This document shows, one piece after another, positions 21,305-32,880 of a DNA stretch of 64,000 bases (positions are counted from its first letter, which is position 1; the number at the start of each line of letters is the position of its first letter). The notes under the pieces are model-generated. The model was not told where the DNA came from. It made no database searches and saw only the letters and a list, made by a program, of their open reading frames with translations. The DNA is from Triticum aestivum (taxonomy: Eukaryota; Streptophyta; Magnoliopsida; Poales; Poaceae): NCBI RefSeq assembly GCF_018294505.1, contig NC_057797.1:124935116-124999115 (forward strand), given 5' to 3'. A program made the translations under genes and the position numbers.

Positions 21305-22674
21305 GGAGTGTTTTGAGAAACATTTATTGCAGCTAATTGTTCGTCAGGAAAAATATCATTAATAGGTTGTGAGTCATCAAGAATATTTTCTAACCTAGAT
21401 AAATTATCAGCCATGGGGTTCTCATCTCCTTTTCTATCAGTTATATGTAAGTCAAATTCTTGTAGCAAAAGAACCCACCTAATGAGTCTAGGTTTAGCAT
21501 CTTTCTTTTCCATAAGATATTTTATAGCACCATAATCGGTGTGAACAATTACCTTAGAATCAACAATGTAGGATCCAAATTTATCACAAGCAAACACCAC
21601 TGCTAAAAAATCTTTCTAAGTAGTAGCATAATTGCGTTGGGAACTATCTAGAGTTTAGTTGCATAATGAACAACATTTAATTTCTTATCAACTCTTTGTC
21701 CTAGAACAGCACCAACAGCATAATCACTAGCATCACATATAATTTCAAAAGGTAAGTTCCAATCAGGTGGTTGAACAATAGGTGCAGAAATTAAGGCTTT
21801 CTGAAGTGTTTCAAATGCTTCTACACAATCATCATTGAAAACAAATGGAACATCCTTTCGTAAAAGATTTGTAAGAGGCCTAGAAATTTTAGAGAAGTCT
21901 TTAATAAATCTCCTATAGGAACCAGCATGACCGAGAAAACTACGAATACCTTTGATATCTTTAGGACATGGAATTTTCTCAATTGCATCAACGTTAGCTT
22001 TATCCATCTCAATACCTCATTCAGAAATTTTATGCCCCAAGACAATACCTTCATTAACCATAAAGTGGCAGTTCTCCCAATTCAACACAAGATTAGTTTG
22101 CTCGCATCTCTACAAAACTCGATCAAGGTTGCTTAAGCTATCATCAAAAGAAGTTCCGTAAATGGAAAAATCAGCCATTAAAACCTCAACAATCTTTTCA
22201 TAGAAGTCATAGAATATAGTAGTCATACATCTTTGAAAGGTAGCAGGTGCATTACACAAACCAAAAGGCATATGTCTATAAGCATAGATTCCAAAAGGAC
22301 AAGTAAAGGTGGTTTTCTCTTGATCAGGTTGTGAAATAGGTATTTGAGAAAAACCAGAATATCCATCAAGGAAACAAAAGTGTGTGTGCTTAGATAGTCT
22401 TTCTAGCATTTGATCAATAAAAGCCAATGGTTAATGATCTTTTCTAGCTAGTAACTTTATTTAATTTTCTAAAATCAATTACCATTCTATAGCCAGTGAC
22501 AATTCTTTGTGGAATAAGTTCATTCTTATCATTAGGAACAACAGTAATACCTCCCTTCTTAGGGACAAAATGAACAGGACTTGCCCATCTACTATCAGCT
22601 ATAGGATAGATTATACCTACTTCCAGAAGCTTCAATATTCCAGTTCTTCCCACTTCTTTCATTTTAGGATTCAA
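21305..22674 (-). pseudogene. Reverse transcriptase and RNase H of element H
   Basis: RT signatures in order: WASPVHFVPKKGG near 22590-22550, YRMVIDFRKLNKV near 22480, THFCFLDGYSGFSQIP near 22390-22340, TCPFGIYAYRHMPFGLCNAPATFQ near 22300-22240. The catalytic box reads LMADFSIYG near 22180, so the first Asp of the D-D pair is Ala. RNase H follows (IICDASDYAVGAVLGQ near 21740, [18 protein letters not shown] near 21540, [10 protein letters not shown] near 21400). Stops or shifts occur near 22440, 22100 and 21640. J interrupts the linker to integrase at 21304. Confidence 0.85.
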
Positions 22675-22677
22675 TCG

Positions 22678-23289
22678 TCATTGGTGGTCAACAACGGGTT
22701 TAGCATGAGGTTCCATATTAATTTTGTGCTGACAGAGAGTGGGACTAATGCCCTTATGATCATCAAGAGTATATCCAATAGCAGCTTGATGCTTCTTCAA
22801 AACCTTCAATAATCTTTCTTCTTCATGTTCTGAAAGGTTAGCACTAATAATAACAGGATATATCTTTTTCTCATCAAGATAAGCATATTTCAAAGTGTCT
22901 GGCAATTGTTTTAATTCAAACATAGGAACACCTTTAGGTGGAGGAGGACCTCCTAGAGTTTCAATAGGCAAGTTGTGTTTAAGCAGAGGTCGTTGTTCAA
23001 AGAAAATTTTATCTATCTCATTTCTTTCATGCATATGCATATTATTTTCACCGTCTAGCAAATATTGTTCAAGTGGATCAGTAGGAGGCACAACAATAAA
23101 AGCGAGACCAATTATTTCATCCTTACTAGGCAATTCTTTCTTATGATGCTTTCTACTAAACTTAGAGAAATTAAACTCATGAGACTCATCACCAAAACTA
23201 ACACCAACAGTTTGTTTCTCACAACCTATTTTAGTATTGACGGTGTTCAAGAAAGGTCTACCAAAGATAATGGGACAAAATTCATCTTG
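22678..23289 (-). pseudogene. Protease C-terminus and linker to RT, element H
   Basis: Begins with CPIIFGRPFLNTV, the second conserved protease signature, followed by the acidic linker (PSKDEIIGLAF, VPPTDPLEQYLLDGENN) and the start of RT (PVIISANLSEHEEERLL, YTLDDHKGISPTLCQHKI). The N-terminal part of the same protease is across solo LTR K at 24703-24920. A stop separates it from the RT frame at about 22677. Confidence 0.8.
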
Positions 23290-23294
23290 TGGGG

Positions 23295-24697
23295 TGATAC
23301 GTCCATTTTGCATCATGCTTTTACATCGATATTTATCGCATTATGGACTGTTATTTCACTTTATGTCACAATACTTATGGCTATTTTATCTTATTTTACA
23401 AGGTTTACATAAAGAGGGAGAATGCCGGCAGCTGGAATTCTGGTCTGGAAAAGGAGCAAATATTAGAGACCTATTCTGCGCAACTCCAAAAGTCCTGAAA
23501 CTCCACGGAACATCTTAAAAGAAATAAAGAAAAATCCACGCCAAAGATGAAGGCCAGGGGGACCACACCCTTCTCACGAGGGTGGGGGCGCCCCCCCCCT
23601 AGGGACGAGACTCAGCCACCATGAGGCGGATCCAATCTAGAGCTCCAGCAGAGCTGTTCTGCCGGGGATACTTCCCTCCCAGAGGGGGAAATCATCACCA
23701 TCGTCACCACCAACGCTCCTCTCATCGGGAGAGGGCAATCTCCATCAACATCTTCACCAGCACCATCTCATCTCCAAATCCTAGTTCATCTCTTGTATCC
23801 AATTCTTGTCTCAAAGTCCGGGATTGGTGCTAGTAGGTTGCTAGTTGTTGATTACTCCTTGTAGTTGATGCTAGTTGGTTTAATTGGTGGAAGACCATAT
23901 GTTTAGATCCTATATGCAAATTATTACCCCTCTGATTATGAACATGAATATGCTTTGTGAGTAATTACGTTCGTTCCTGAGGACAAGGGAGAAGTCTCGC
24001 TATGAGTAGTCATGTGAATTTGTTATTCGTTTGATATTTTGATAAGATATATGTTGTCTAGCCTCTACTGGTGTTATGTGAACATCGACTACATAACACT
24101 TCACCATTATTTGGGCCTAGAGGAAGGCATTGGTAAGTAATAAGTAGATGATGGGTTGCTAGAGTGACAGAAGCTTAAACCCTAGTTTATGCGTTGCTTC
24201 GTAAGGGGCTGATTTGGATCCATATGTTTCATGCTATGGTTAGGTTTACCTTAATACTTTTGTTGTAGTTGCGGATGCTTGCAATAGAGGTTAATCATAA
24301 GTGGGATGCTTGTTCAAGTAAGAACAGCACCCAAGCACCGGTCCACCCACATATCAAATTACCAAACTATCGAACGCGAATCATATGAACGTGATGAAAA
24401 CTAGCTTGACGATATTCCCATGTGTCCTCAGGAGCGCTTTTCCTATTATAAGAGTTTGTTCCGGCTTGTCCTTTGCTACAAAAGGATTGGGCCACCTTGC
24501 TGCACTTTATTTACTTTTGTTACTTGTTGCTCGTTACAATCTATCTTATCACAAAACTATCTGTTACCACTTATTTTAGTACTTGCAGAGAATATCTTGC
24601 GGAAAACCGCTTATCATTTCCTTCTGCTCCTCGTTGGGTTCGACACTCTTACTTATCGAAAGGACTACGATAGACCCCCTATACTTGTGGGTCATCA
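23295..24697 (+). mobile_element. Solo LTR K with target-site duplication
   Basis: A 1403 bp LTR from TGATACGTCCATTTTG to CTTGTGGGTCATCA, flanked by tgggg at 23290-23294 and 24698-24702. It splits the protease of element H, which is recognisable on both sides. It belongs to the same LTR family as H itself but lies in opposite orientation. No internal sequence is present, so it arose by intra-element LTR recombination. Confidence 0.9.
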
Positions 24698-24702
24698 TGG
24701 GG

Positions 24703-24920
24703 AACCAAGAACTAGAAAATCAGTAGGGTATTTTATTTTCCACACAAGACTTCAACATCTCTTACAATCCCAAGTGGTGTGATGATGTCTCTATTAGCAA
24801 GCTTAATAGTAACATCTATGTCTTCTATTTCAGCGCGTGCTATGTAATTCATAATTTCTTGATATAATGTAAAAGGAATAGCACTCACGCTAGCACCTAT
24901 GTCACATAAACCATGATAAA
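24703..24920 (-). pseudogene. Protease N-terminal part of element H
   Basis: Translates to LCDIGASVSAIPFTLYQEI (active-site region, D-I-G variant) and DITPLGIVRDVEVLCG before two stops and the K insertion. The C-terminal part is at 22678-23289. It connects upstream to gag through a frameshift near 24930. Confidence 0.75.
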
Positions 24921-24929
24921 AGTGATCTC

Positions 24930-26130
24930 CTATTTTTAACTAAGACAACAGGAATGCCAACAACAGGTCTATGTTTATCTTTTTCATCAGGTTTGGCAAT
25001 TCTAGCAGCTTCATCACAGAAGTAAATAACATGCCCATCTATGTTTTCTACCAGGAGATCTTTAACCATAGTAATGCTAGGTTCTACTTTGATTTGTTCA
25101 GCAGGTTTGGGTGCTCTAATATTACTTTCATTGACCATGGTTGAAACCTTAGCATGTTCCTTTATCCTAACAGGGAAAGGTGGGTTTTCAATATAAGCAC
25201 TAGGAACAACTGGATCAACATTATAAATAATAGTTTCATCTTTAACCATTACCGATTCTTTAATTTCTTCTTTAATAGGTGGGTGATATTTAAACCACTT
25301 CTCTTTTCGGAGATCAATATGAGTAGCAAATGATTCACAAAAGGAGTCTACTATCTCAGAGTCAAGTCCATATTTAGTGCTAAACTTTTGAAAAGCATCG
25401 GTATTCATAAAAGATTTAACACAATCATACTTAAGCTTAATACCTGACTCTTTACCTTTGTCAAGTTCCCAATCTTTATAGTTGTGTTTAATTCTTTCTA
25501 AAAGATCCCACCTGAATTCAATAGTCTTCTTCATAAAGGAACCAGTACAAAAAGTATCAAGCATGGATTGATCATCACGAGAAAGCCAAGCATAAAAATT
25601 CTGAATAATAATTTCTCTTGAGAGCTCATAATTGGGGCATGAATATAACATTGACATAAGCCTCCCCCAAGATAGAGCGATACTTTCTACTTCACGAGGC
25701 CAAAAATTATATATGTAATTCCGATCACGATGAACTAGATGCCTAGGATAATTTTATTTGGTGACATTCCAATTTCAATCGATTCCAATTCCAAGATCCA
25801 ATATCATCGCATAGCCTATACCAGGCCAATGCTTTTCCCTTGAAAGATAAAAGGGAAAATTTTATTCTTAGCTTCATCTCAAGGTAAACCTACAAGCTTA
25901 AATAAGCCACAAATTTTGTCCACATATATCAAGTGCATATCAGGATGTTCGGTTCCATCTCCTGCATAAGGATTAGCTAGCAGTTGTTCTATCATACCCG
26001 AAGGAATTTCATAACCAATATTTTCAGTAGGTGCAGTAGGTTGAGGGGCAACTAATTTTGGTTCCGGTTGAGGTGAATATACCCCAGACAAACCCCTCAA
26101 AGGATTGTTCTGCATAGTAACAAGTGACAA
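24930..26130 (-). pseudogene. gag of element H (degenerate)
   Basis: The N-terminal part from the Met at 26130 or the downstream Met at 26115 (MQNNPLRGLSGVYSPQ) runs to a stop at 25879. After a stretch with several stops, an open segment at 25657-24930 carries SREIIIQNFYAWLSRDDQSMLDTFCTG, a gag C-terminal core. A Pro/Lys-rich linker to protease follows (YHPPIKEEIKESVMVKDE). The pieces are homologous in organisation to J gag but diverged. Multiple breaks. Confidence 0.7.
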
Positions 26131-26178
26131 TAAATTTCAGCACGTAGTCATAATTTTTCCTTACCAAGAGAACTTCAC

Positions 26179-26196
26179 TCCTCGACAACAACACCA
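26179..26196 (-). other. Decayed primer binding site (tRNA-Asp), element H
   Basis: The minus strand reads tggtgttgttgtcgagga. It differs from the tRNA-Asp complement at five positions, most of them C-to-T or G-to-A, and keeps the 11-nt spacer (26197-26207). Confidence 0.6.
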
Positions 26197-26207
26197 GAAA
26201 AGAGCCT

Positions 26208-29200
26208 TGATGACCCACAAGTATAGGGAATCAATCGTAGTCCTTTCTATAAGTGAGAGTGTCGAACCCAACGAGGAGCAGAAGGAAATGAAAAGTAGTT
26301 TTCAGCAAGGTATTCTCTACAAGCACTGAAATTACAAGTAAAGAGTAGTTTGATAGCAAGATAATTTGTAATGAGAAACTAATGGTAATGGTAACAAAAG
26401 TGCAGCAAGGTAGCCCAATCCTTTTGAGGCAAAGGACAAGCCAAAACGGTCTCTTATGATAAGCAAAGCGTTCTTGAGGGTACACGGGAATTTCATCTAG
26501 TCACTTTCATCATGCTGGTTTGATTTGTGTTCACTATTTTGATACGTGAGTGGACCGGTGCTTAGGTGATGTTCTTACTTGAACAAACCTCCTACTTATA
26601 ATTAACCCCCTCGCAAGCATTTGCAATTATGAGAAAAGTATTAAGATAAAATCTAACCATAACATTAAGCTTTTGGATCCAAATCGGTCCCTTCCGGAAT
26701 AGCGCATAAACTAGGGTTTAAGCTTCTGTCACTCTTGCAACCCATCATCTAATAACTACTCCAGAATGCATTCCCTTAGGCCCAAATATGGTGAAGTGCC
26801 ATGTAGTCGACATTCACATGACACCACTAAGGGAATCACAACATACATACCATCAAAATATCGAACACATATCAAATTCACATGATTACTTGCAACAAGA
26901 TTTCTCCCGTGACCTCAAGAACAAAAGTAACTACTCACAAATGATAATCATGCTCAAAATCAGAGGGGTATTAAATAGCATAATGGATCTAAACATATAA
27001 TCTTCCACCAAATAAACCATATAGTAATCAACTACAAGATGTAATCAACACTACTAGTCACCCACAGGCACCAATCTAAGGTTTCGGTACAAAGATTGTA
27101 CACAAGAGATGAACTAGGGTTTGAGAGGAGATGGTGCTGCTGAAGATGTTGATGGAGATTGCCCTCCCAAAGATGGGAGAGTTGTTGGTGATGATGATGA
27201 CGATGATTTTCCCTCCGGGAGGTAAGTTCCCCTGGCGGAATCGCTCCGCCAGAGGGCAAAAGTGCTCCTGCCCAAGTTCCGCCTCGAGACGGTGATGCTT
27301 CGTCAGGCTACCTATTCTGCACAACTCCAAACAAGCTAAAACTTTATGGAGAATTTCTATGGAATATATGAAGAATATTGGATCAAATAAGTACCAAAGG
27401 GGGCCCACCGGGTGATCACAACCCACCTGGGCGTGCCAGGGAGCCCAGGCGCGCCCTAGTGGGTTGTGCTCACCCAAGCCCACCTTCGGTGCCCATCTTC
27501 TGGTATAAAAGGCATTTTGACCTAGAAAAAATAAGGAGAGGACTTTTGGGACGGAGTGCCGCCATCTCAAGGCAGAACTTGGGCAGGAGCACTTTTGCCC
27601 TCCGGTGGAGCAATTCCGTCGGGGAACTTTCCTTCGAGAAGGGGAAATCATCGTCATCATCATCACCAACAACTCTCCCATCTTGGGGAGGGCAATCTCC
27701 ATCAACATCTTCAACAACACCATTTCATCTCAAACCCTAGTTCATCTCTTGTGTTCAATCTTTTTACTGAAACTATAGATTGGTGCTTTTGGGTGACTAG
27801 TAGTGTTTATTACATCTTGTAGTTGATTACTATATGGTTTATTTGGTGGAAGATTATATGTTCAGATACACTATGTTATTTAATACCCCTCTGATCTTGA
27901 GCATGTTTATCACTTATGAGTAGTTACTTCTGTTCTTGAGGTCACAGGAGAAATCATGTTGCAAGTAATCTTGTGAACATGATATGTGTTCAATATTTTG
28001 GTAGTATGTATGTTGTGATTCCCTTAGTGGTGTCATGTGAACGTCTACTACATGACACTTCACCATATTTGGGCCTAAGGGAATGCATTGTGGAGTATTT
28101 ATTAGATGATGGGTTGCGAGAGTGACAGAAGCTTAAACCCTAGTTTATGCGCTATTCCGTAAGGGACCGATTGGATCCAAAAGTTTAATGCCATGGTTAG
28201 GATTTATCCTTAATAATTTTCTTGTAGTTGCGTATGCTTGCGAGGGGGTTAATCATAAGTAGGAGGTTTGTTCAAGTAAGAACAGCACCTAAGCACCGGT
28301 CCACCAACATATTAAATTATCAAAGTAGCGAACACGGATCGAATCAACATGATGAAAGTGAATAGATGAAATTCCCGTGTACCCTCAAGAACGCTTTGCT
28401 TACTATAAGAGACCGTTTTGGCATGTCCTTTGCCTCAAAAGGATTGGGCTACCTTGTTGCACTTTTGTTACTATTATCGTTACTTACTTGTTACAAAATA
28501 TCTTGCTATCAAACTACTATGTTACTTACAATTTCAGCACTTGCATACATTACCTTACTGAAAACCACTTGTCATTTCCTTCTGCTCTTCGTTGGGTTGG
28601 ACACTCTTACTTATCAAAAAGAGCTACAATTGACCCCCTATACCTATGGGTCATCAATCTTCCACCAAATAAACCATATAGTAATCAACTACAAGATGTA
28701 ATCAACACTACTAGTCACCCACAAGCACCAATCTAAGGTTCTGGTGCAAAGAATGAACACAAGAGATGAACTAGGGTTTGAGAGGAGATGGTGTTGTTGA
28801 AGATGATGATGGAGATTGCCCTCCCCAAGATGGGAGAGTTATTGGTGATGATGATGACAATGATTTCCTCCTCCGAAGGGAAGTTCCCCTGGAGGAACCG
28901 CTCCGCGGGAGGGCAAAAGTGCTTCTGCCCAAGTTCTGCCTTAAGACGATGGTACTTCGTCCCTAAAGTCCTCTCCTTATTTTTTCTAGGTCAAAATGAC
29001 TTATATACCAGAAGAGGGGCACCGGAGGTGGGCCGAGGAGGGCACAACCCACCAGGGCGCACTTGGGCTCCCTGGCGCGCCTAGGTGGGATGTGCCCACC
29101 TAGTGGGCCCCCTCTGGTACTTATTTTCTCCAATAATTCTTATATATTCCATAAAAATTCTCTGTGAAGTTTGAGCTCATTTGGAGTTGTGCAGAATAGG

Positions 29201-29373
29201 TAGTCTGACGTAGCTTTTTTAGGTCCAAAATTCCAGCTACCGGTATTCTCCCTCTTTGTGTGAACCTTGCATATTATGAGAGAAAATGCATTATAATTAC
29301 ACCACAAAGCATTATTATGCATAAAAACATTATAAATAATAGTAGGTAAACATGATGCAAAATGGACGTATCA
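26208..29373 (-). repeat. Rearranged LTR cluster of element H (minus/plus/minus)
   Basis: Three pieces of one LTR family: a minus-strand 3' part (26208-27304), a plus-strand copy lacking its first roughly 165 bp (27301-28656), and a minus-strand 5' part (28657-29373) starting TGATACGTCCATTTTG. The two minus pieces overlap in content: about 300 bp at 27000-27304 match 28657-28960, so they are not simply one LTR split by an insertion. Together with the central copy they form large inverted repeats. Confidence 0.75.
27301..28656 (+). repeat. Plus-strand truncated LTR inside the H LTR cluster
   Basis: Matches the K-family LTR from about its position 165 to the end (ctatacctatgggtcatca at 28656). 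The left junction with the minus piece shows the 4-bp overlap cgtc. It shares the TATA-bearing promoter block (ggtataaaaggcattttgacc near 27501-27521) with its relatives. Confidence 0.7.
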
Positions 29374-29707
29374 GTACGTTATCTCCAGGACTCTGTTTGC
29401 TGATAGCACATGCAAGAATGCTCCATGCATGTGGCTGAAGGCATTGACCATCTTCGATAGCAAATGGAGTTAGGGTTCGGCGACACTGGCTTACTTATAT
29501 AGATAGGTACAAAGTTGTTTGTTTGCACTTATCAATGCGATCTTCCTGTTAAGTCAACCATGTTTTATTTTATGTGCAGTTGGATGACACGTCTCGTAGG
29601 ATCTCAATGGACGGATGTGTTGGTGGTTGTATGCTCATACTTTTTGTATGAAGCTCGGAGCGCTTGTCGGTTGGACGGCCGAAGTAGGTGAAGTACAAGG
29701 AGTGGGA
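29374..29707 (+). pseudogene. Plant-mobile-domain-like gene remnant
   Basis: The only stretch not assigned to an LTR element or LINE. The first part reads GSATLAYLYR near 29488-29517. A probable intron begins at gtacaaag (about 29521) and ends at tatgtgcag (about 29578), and the next exon reads LDDTSRRISMDG then GGCMLILFVYEARSACRLDGRS. This order resembles the C-terminal part of the plant mobile domain found in grass host genes and in MULE-type transposons. A TAG sits where the exons join and another stop lies upstream. It is the ancestral DNA between elements H and F; assignment is tentative. Confidence 0.4.
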
Positions 29708-31274
29708 TGATACGTCTCCAACGCATCTATAATTTTTTATTGTTCCATGCTATTATATTATCTGTTTTGGGTGTTTAATGGGCTTTAATATGAACTTTTA
29801 TATTATTTTTGGGACTAACCTATTAACCGAAGGCCTAGTGCAAATTGTTGTTTTTTTGCCTATTTCAGTGTTTCGCAGAAAAGGAATATCAGACGAAATC
29901 CAAACGGAATGAAACCTTCGCCGGGATCTTTTTTGGAACGAACGCAATCCAGGAGACTTGGAGTGGAGCTCAAGGAAGCAACGAGGCGGCCACAAGGTAG
30001 GGCGGCGTGCCCCCACCCTCGTGGGCCCCTCGTAGCTCCACCGACCTACTTGTTTCGCCTATATATACTCTTATACCCTGAAAACAACCATTGGAGCCAT
30101 GAAACCACTTTTCCACTGGCGCAACCTTCTGTACTCGTGAGATCCCATCTGGGGACCTTTTTCGGCGATCCGCCGGAGGGGGATTTGATGACGGAGGGCT
30201 TCTACATCAACACATAGCCTCTCCAATGATGTGTGAGTAGTTTACCACAGACCTTCGGGTCCATAGTTATTAGCTAGAAGGCTTCTTCTCTCTCTTTGGT
30301 TCTCAATACAAAGCACTCCTCAATGTTCTTGGAGATCTATTCGATGTAATTATTTTTGCGGTGTGTTTGCCGAGATCCGATGAATTGTGGGTTTATGATC
30401 AAGTTGATCTATGAACAATATTTGATTCTTCTCTGAATTCTTCTATGCATGATTTGATATCTTTGCAAGTCTCTTCGAATTATCAGTTTGGTTTGGCCTA
30501 CTAGATTGATCTTTCTTGCAATGGGAGAAGTGCTTAGCTTTGGGTTCAATCTTGCGGTGTCCTTTACCAGTGACAGTAGGGGCAAGAAGGCATGTATTGT
30601 ATTGTTGCCATCGAGGATAAAAAGATGGGGTTTATATCATATTGCTTGAGTTTATCCCTCTACATCATGGCATCTTGCCTAATGCATTACTCTGTTCTTA
30701 TGAACTTAATACTCTAGATGCATGTCGGATAGCGGTCGATGTGTGGAGTAATAGTAGTGGATGCAGAATCATTTCAGTCTACTTGACACTGACGTGATGC
30801 CTATGTTCATGATCATGCCTAGATATTCTCATAACTATGCGCTTTTCTATCAATTGCTCGGCAATAATTTGTTCACCCACCGTAATATATGCTATCTTGA
30901 GAGAAGCCACTAGTGAAACCTATGGCCCCCGGGCCTATTTTACATCATATTAGTTTCCCGTCAACTAGCCATTTCTGTCGCCGTTTATTTTGCAATCTTT
31001 ACTTTCCAATCTATACAACAAAAATACCAAAAATATTTATCTTATTATCTTTATCAGATCTCACTTTTGCAAGTGGTCGTGAAGGGATTGACAACCCCTT
31101 TATCGCGTTGGTTGCAAGGTTCTTATTTGTTTGTGCAAGTACTAGGCGATTTGCGTGTAGTCTCCTACTAGATTGATACCTTGGTTCTCAAAAACTGAGG
31201 GAAATACTTACACTACTTTGCTGCATCACCCTTTCCTCTTCAAGGGAAAACCAACGCATGCTCAAGAGGTAGCA
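29708..31274 (+). repeat. 5' LTR of element F
   Basis: A 1567 bp LTR starting TGATACGTCTCCAACG and ending gaggtagca. It is closely similar to the LTR of element A. A TATA-like tract (cctatatatactc) lies at about 30058-30070. Confidence 0.85.
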
Positions 31275-31285
31275 AGAAGGATTTC

Positions 31286-31303
31286 TGGCGCCGTTGCCGG
31301 GGA
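31286..31303 (+). other. Primer binding site (tRNA-Asp), element F
   Basis: tggcgccgttgccgggga, a perfect 18-nt match to the complement of the 3' end of plant tRNA-Asp including CCA, 11 nt after the LTR. Confidence 0.85.
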
Positions 31304-31491
31304 GATCTACGCTCAAGTCAAGACATACCAAGTACCCATCACAAACTCTTATCCCTCGCATTACATTATTTGCCATTCGCCTCTCGTTTTCCTCTCCCCA
31401 CTTCACCTTTGCCGTTTTATTCGCCCTTTTCGGTTCGCTTCTTTTCCCTTGCCTCTTGTTTGCTCGTGTGTTGGATTGATTGTTTGTCACG

Positions 31492-32612
31492 ATAGCTCAA
31501 GATAATACTAAATTATGTGACTTTTCCAATACCAACAATAATGATTTTATTAGCACTCCGTTTGCTCCTACTACCGATGCTGAATCTTGTGAAATCAATC
31601 CCGCTTTGTTGAATCTTGTTATGAAATATCAATTTTCTGGCCTTCCTAGAGAAGATGCTGCTACCCATCTAAACAGCTTCATTGATTTGTGTGATATGCC
31701 AAAGAAGAAATATGTGGATAATAATATTGTTAAATTGAAGCTATTTCCATTTTCGCTTAGAGATCGTTCTAAGACTTGGTTCTCTTCTTTGCTTAAAAAT
31801 AGTATTGATTAATGAAATAAGTGCAAAGATGCTTTTATCTCTAAGTATTTTCCTCTCGCTAAGATCATCTCTCTTAGAAACGATATTATGAATTTTAAAC
31901 AACTTGAGCATGAGCATGTTACACAAGCTTGGGAGAGGATGAAATTAATGATACGTAATTGCCCTACACATGGTTTGAATTTATGGATGATTATACAAAT
32001 TTTTTATGCTGGATTCAATTTTGCCTCTAGAAAACTTTTAGATTCGCCCTCGGAGGCACTTTTATGGAAATCACTTAAGGAGAATCTACTAAACTCCTAG
32101 ATAATATTATGGTCAATTATTCTCAATGGCACACCGAAAGATCCACTAGTAAAAAAGTTCATGCTATTGAAGAGATTATTGTTTTGAGTGGAAAGATGGA
32201 TGAACTTATGAAATTGTTTGCTAATAAGAGTGCTTCTTCTGATCCTAATGATATGCCTTTGTCCACTTTGATTGAGAATAATAATGAATCTATGGATGTG
32301 AATTTTGTTGGTAGGAACAATTTTGGTAACAATGCGTATAGAGGAAATTTTAATTCTAGGCCGTTCCCTAGCAATTCCTCTAACAATTATGGAAATTCCA
32401 ACAACAATTATTATGGAAATTTTAATAAGATGCCCTCTAATTTTGAGACTAGTGTTAAAGAATTTATGAATTCGCAAAAGAATTTCAATGCTTTCCTTGA
32501 AGAAATATTGCTTAAGATTGATGAATTGGCTAGGAACGTGGATAGAATTTCTCTTGATGTTGATTCTTTGAAACTTAGATCTATTCCACCAATGCATGAT
32601 ATCAATGAGTGA
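31492..32612 (+). pseudogene. gag of element F (interrupted and truncated)
   Basis: The start equivalent to A gag is at AQDNTKLCDFSNTNN (about 31495; the initiating codon is changed, an in-frame Met lies at 31480). It runs to an in-frame stop at 31810-31812, continues in the same frame through MNFKQLEHEHVTQAWERM (31888) to a frameshift near 32050, then in a third frame from 32109 to 32612 (VNYSQWHTERSTSKKVHAIEE, Asn-rich NNFGNNAYRGNF). It is cut after PPMHDINE by the inverted junction. Defective capsid protein. Confidence 0.75.
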
Positions 32613-32880
32613 TGCGGAATGCTACCTAGCATAATTCTCAATGTAATTTTCTTTTTTGTGGAATGAATGTTCAGATCCGGAAGATTCAAGACAAAAGTTT
32701 AATATTGACATACAAATAATAGTACTTCAAGCATACTAACAAAGCAATCATGTCTTCTCAAAATAACATGGCCAAAGAAAGTTATCCCTACAAAATCATA
32801 TAGTCTGGCTATGCTCTATCTTCACCACACAAAGTATTTAAATCATGCACAACCCCGATGACAAGCCAAGCAATTGTTTC
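32613..32880 (-). repeat. Inverted fragment of A/G-type 3' internal region
   Basis: Matches 10564-10836 of element G in the same window orientation, i.e. a minus-strand element piece, while the adjoining F gag is plus-strand. It therefore marks an inversion or a head-to-head junction. The continuation should lie beyond copia element E. Confidence 0.7.

Larger units (their letters stand above)
21305..29373 (-). mobile_element. Gypsy element H (Athila-like autonomous type, degraded)
   Basis: Minus strand: LTR cluster (29373-26208), PBS (26196-26179), gag (26130 to about 24930), protease (split by solo LTR K), RT and RNase H (down to 21305), where J is inserted. Integrase and the 3' LTR are outside the window. 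It is the only Athila-like element here with visible RT, and so the type that could mobilise A and G. It is heavily mutated, with several stops and a changed RT active-site box. Confidence 0.75.
29708..32612 (+). mobile_element. Gypsy element F (same family as A), truncated
   Basis: Plus strand: 5' LTR (29708-31274), perfect tRNA-Asp PBS (31286-31303), gag from about 31492. Gag stops abruptly at 32612, where the sequence switches to the family's 3' internal region in the opposite orientation. No protease, RT or 3' LTR is seen. The LTR and gag are close to those of element A. Confidence 0.8.

Noticed and set aside
31286..31303. Match to tRNA-Asp suggesting a tRNA gene
   Set aside because: Only the 18 nt complementary to the 3' end is present, immediately after an LTR; it is a primer binding site.
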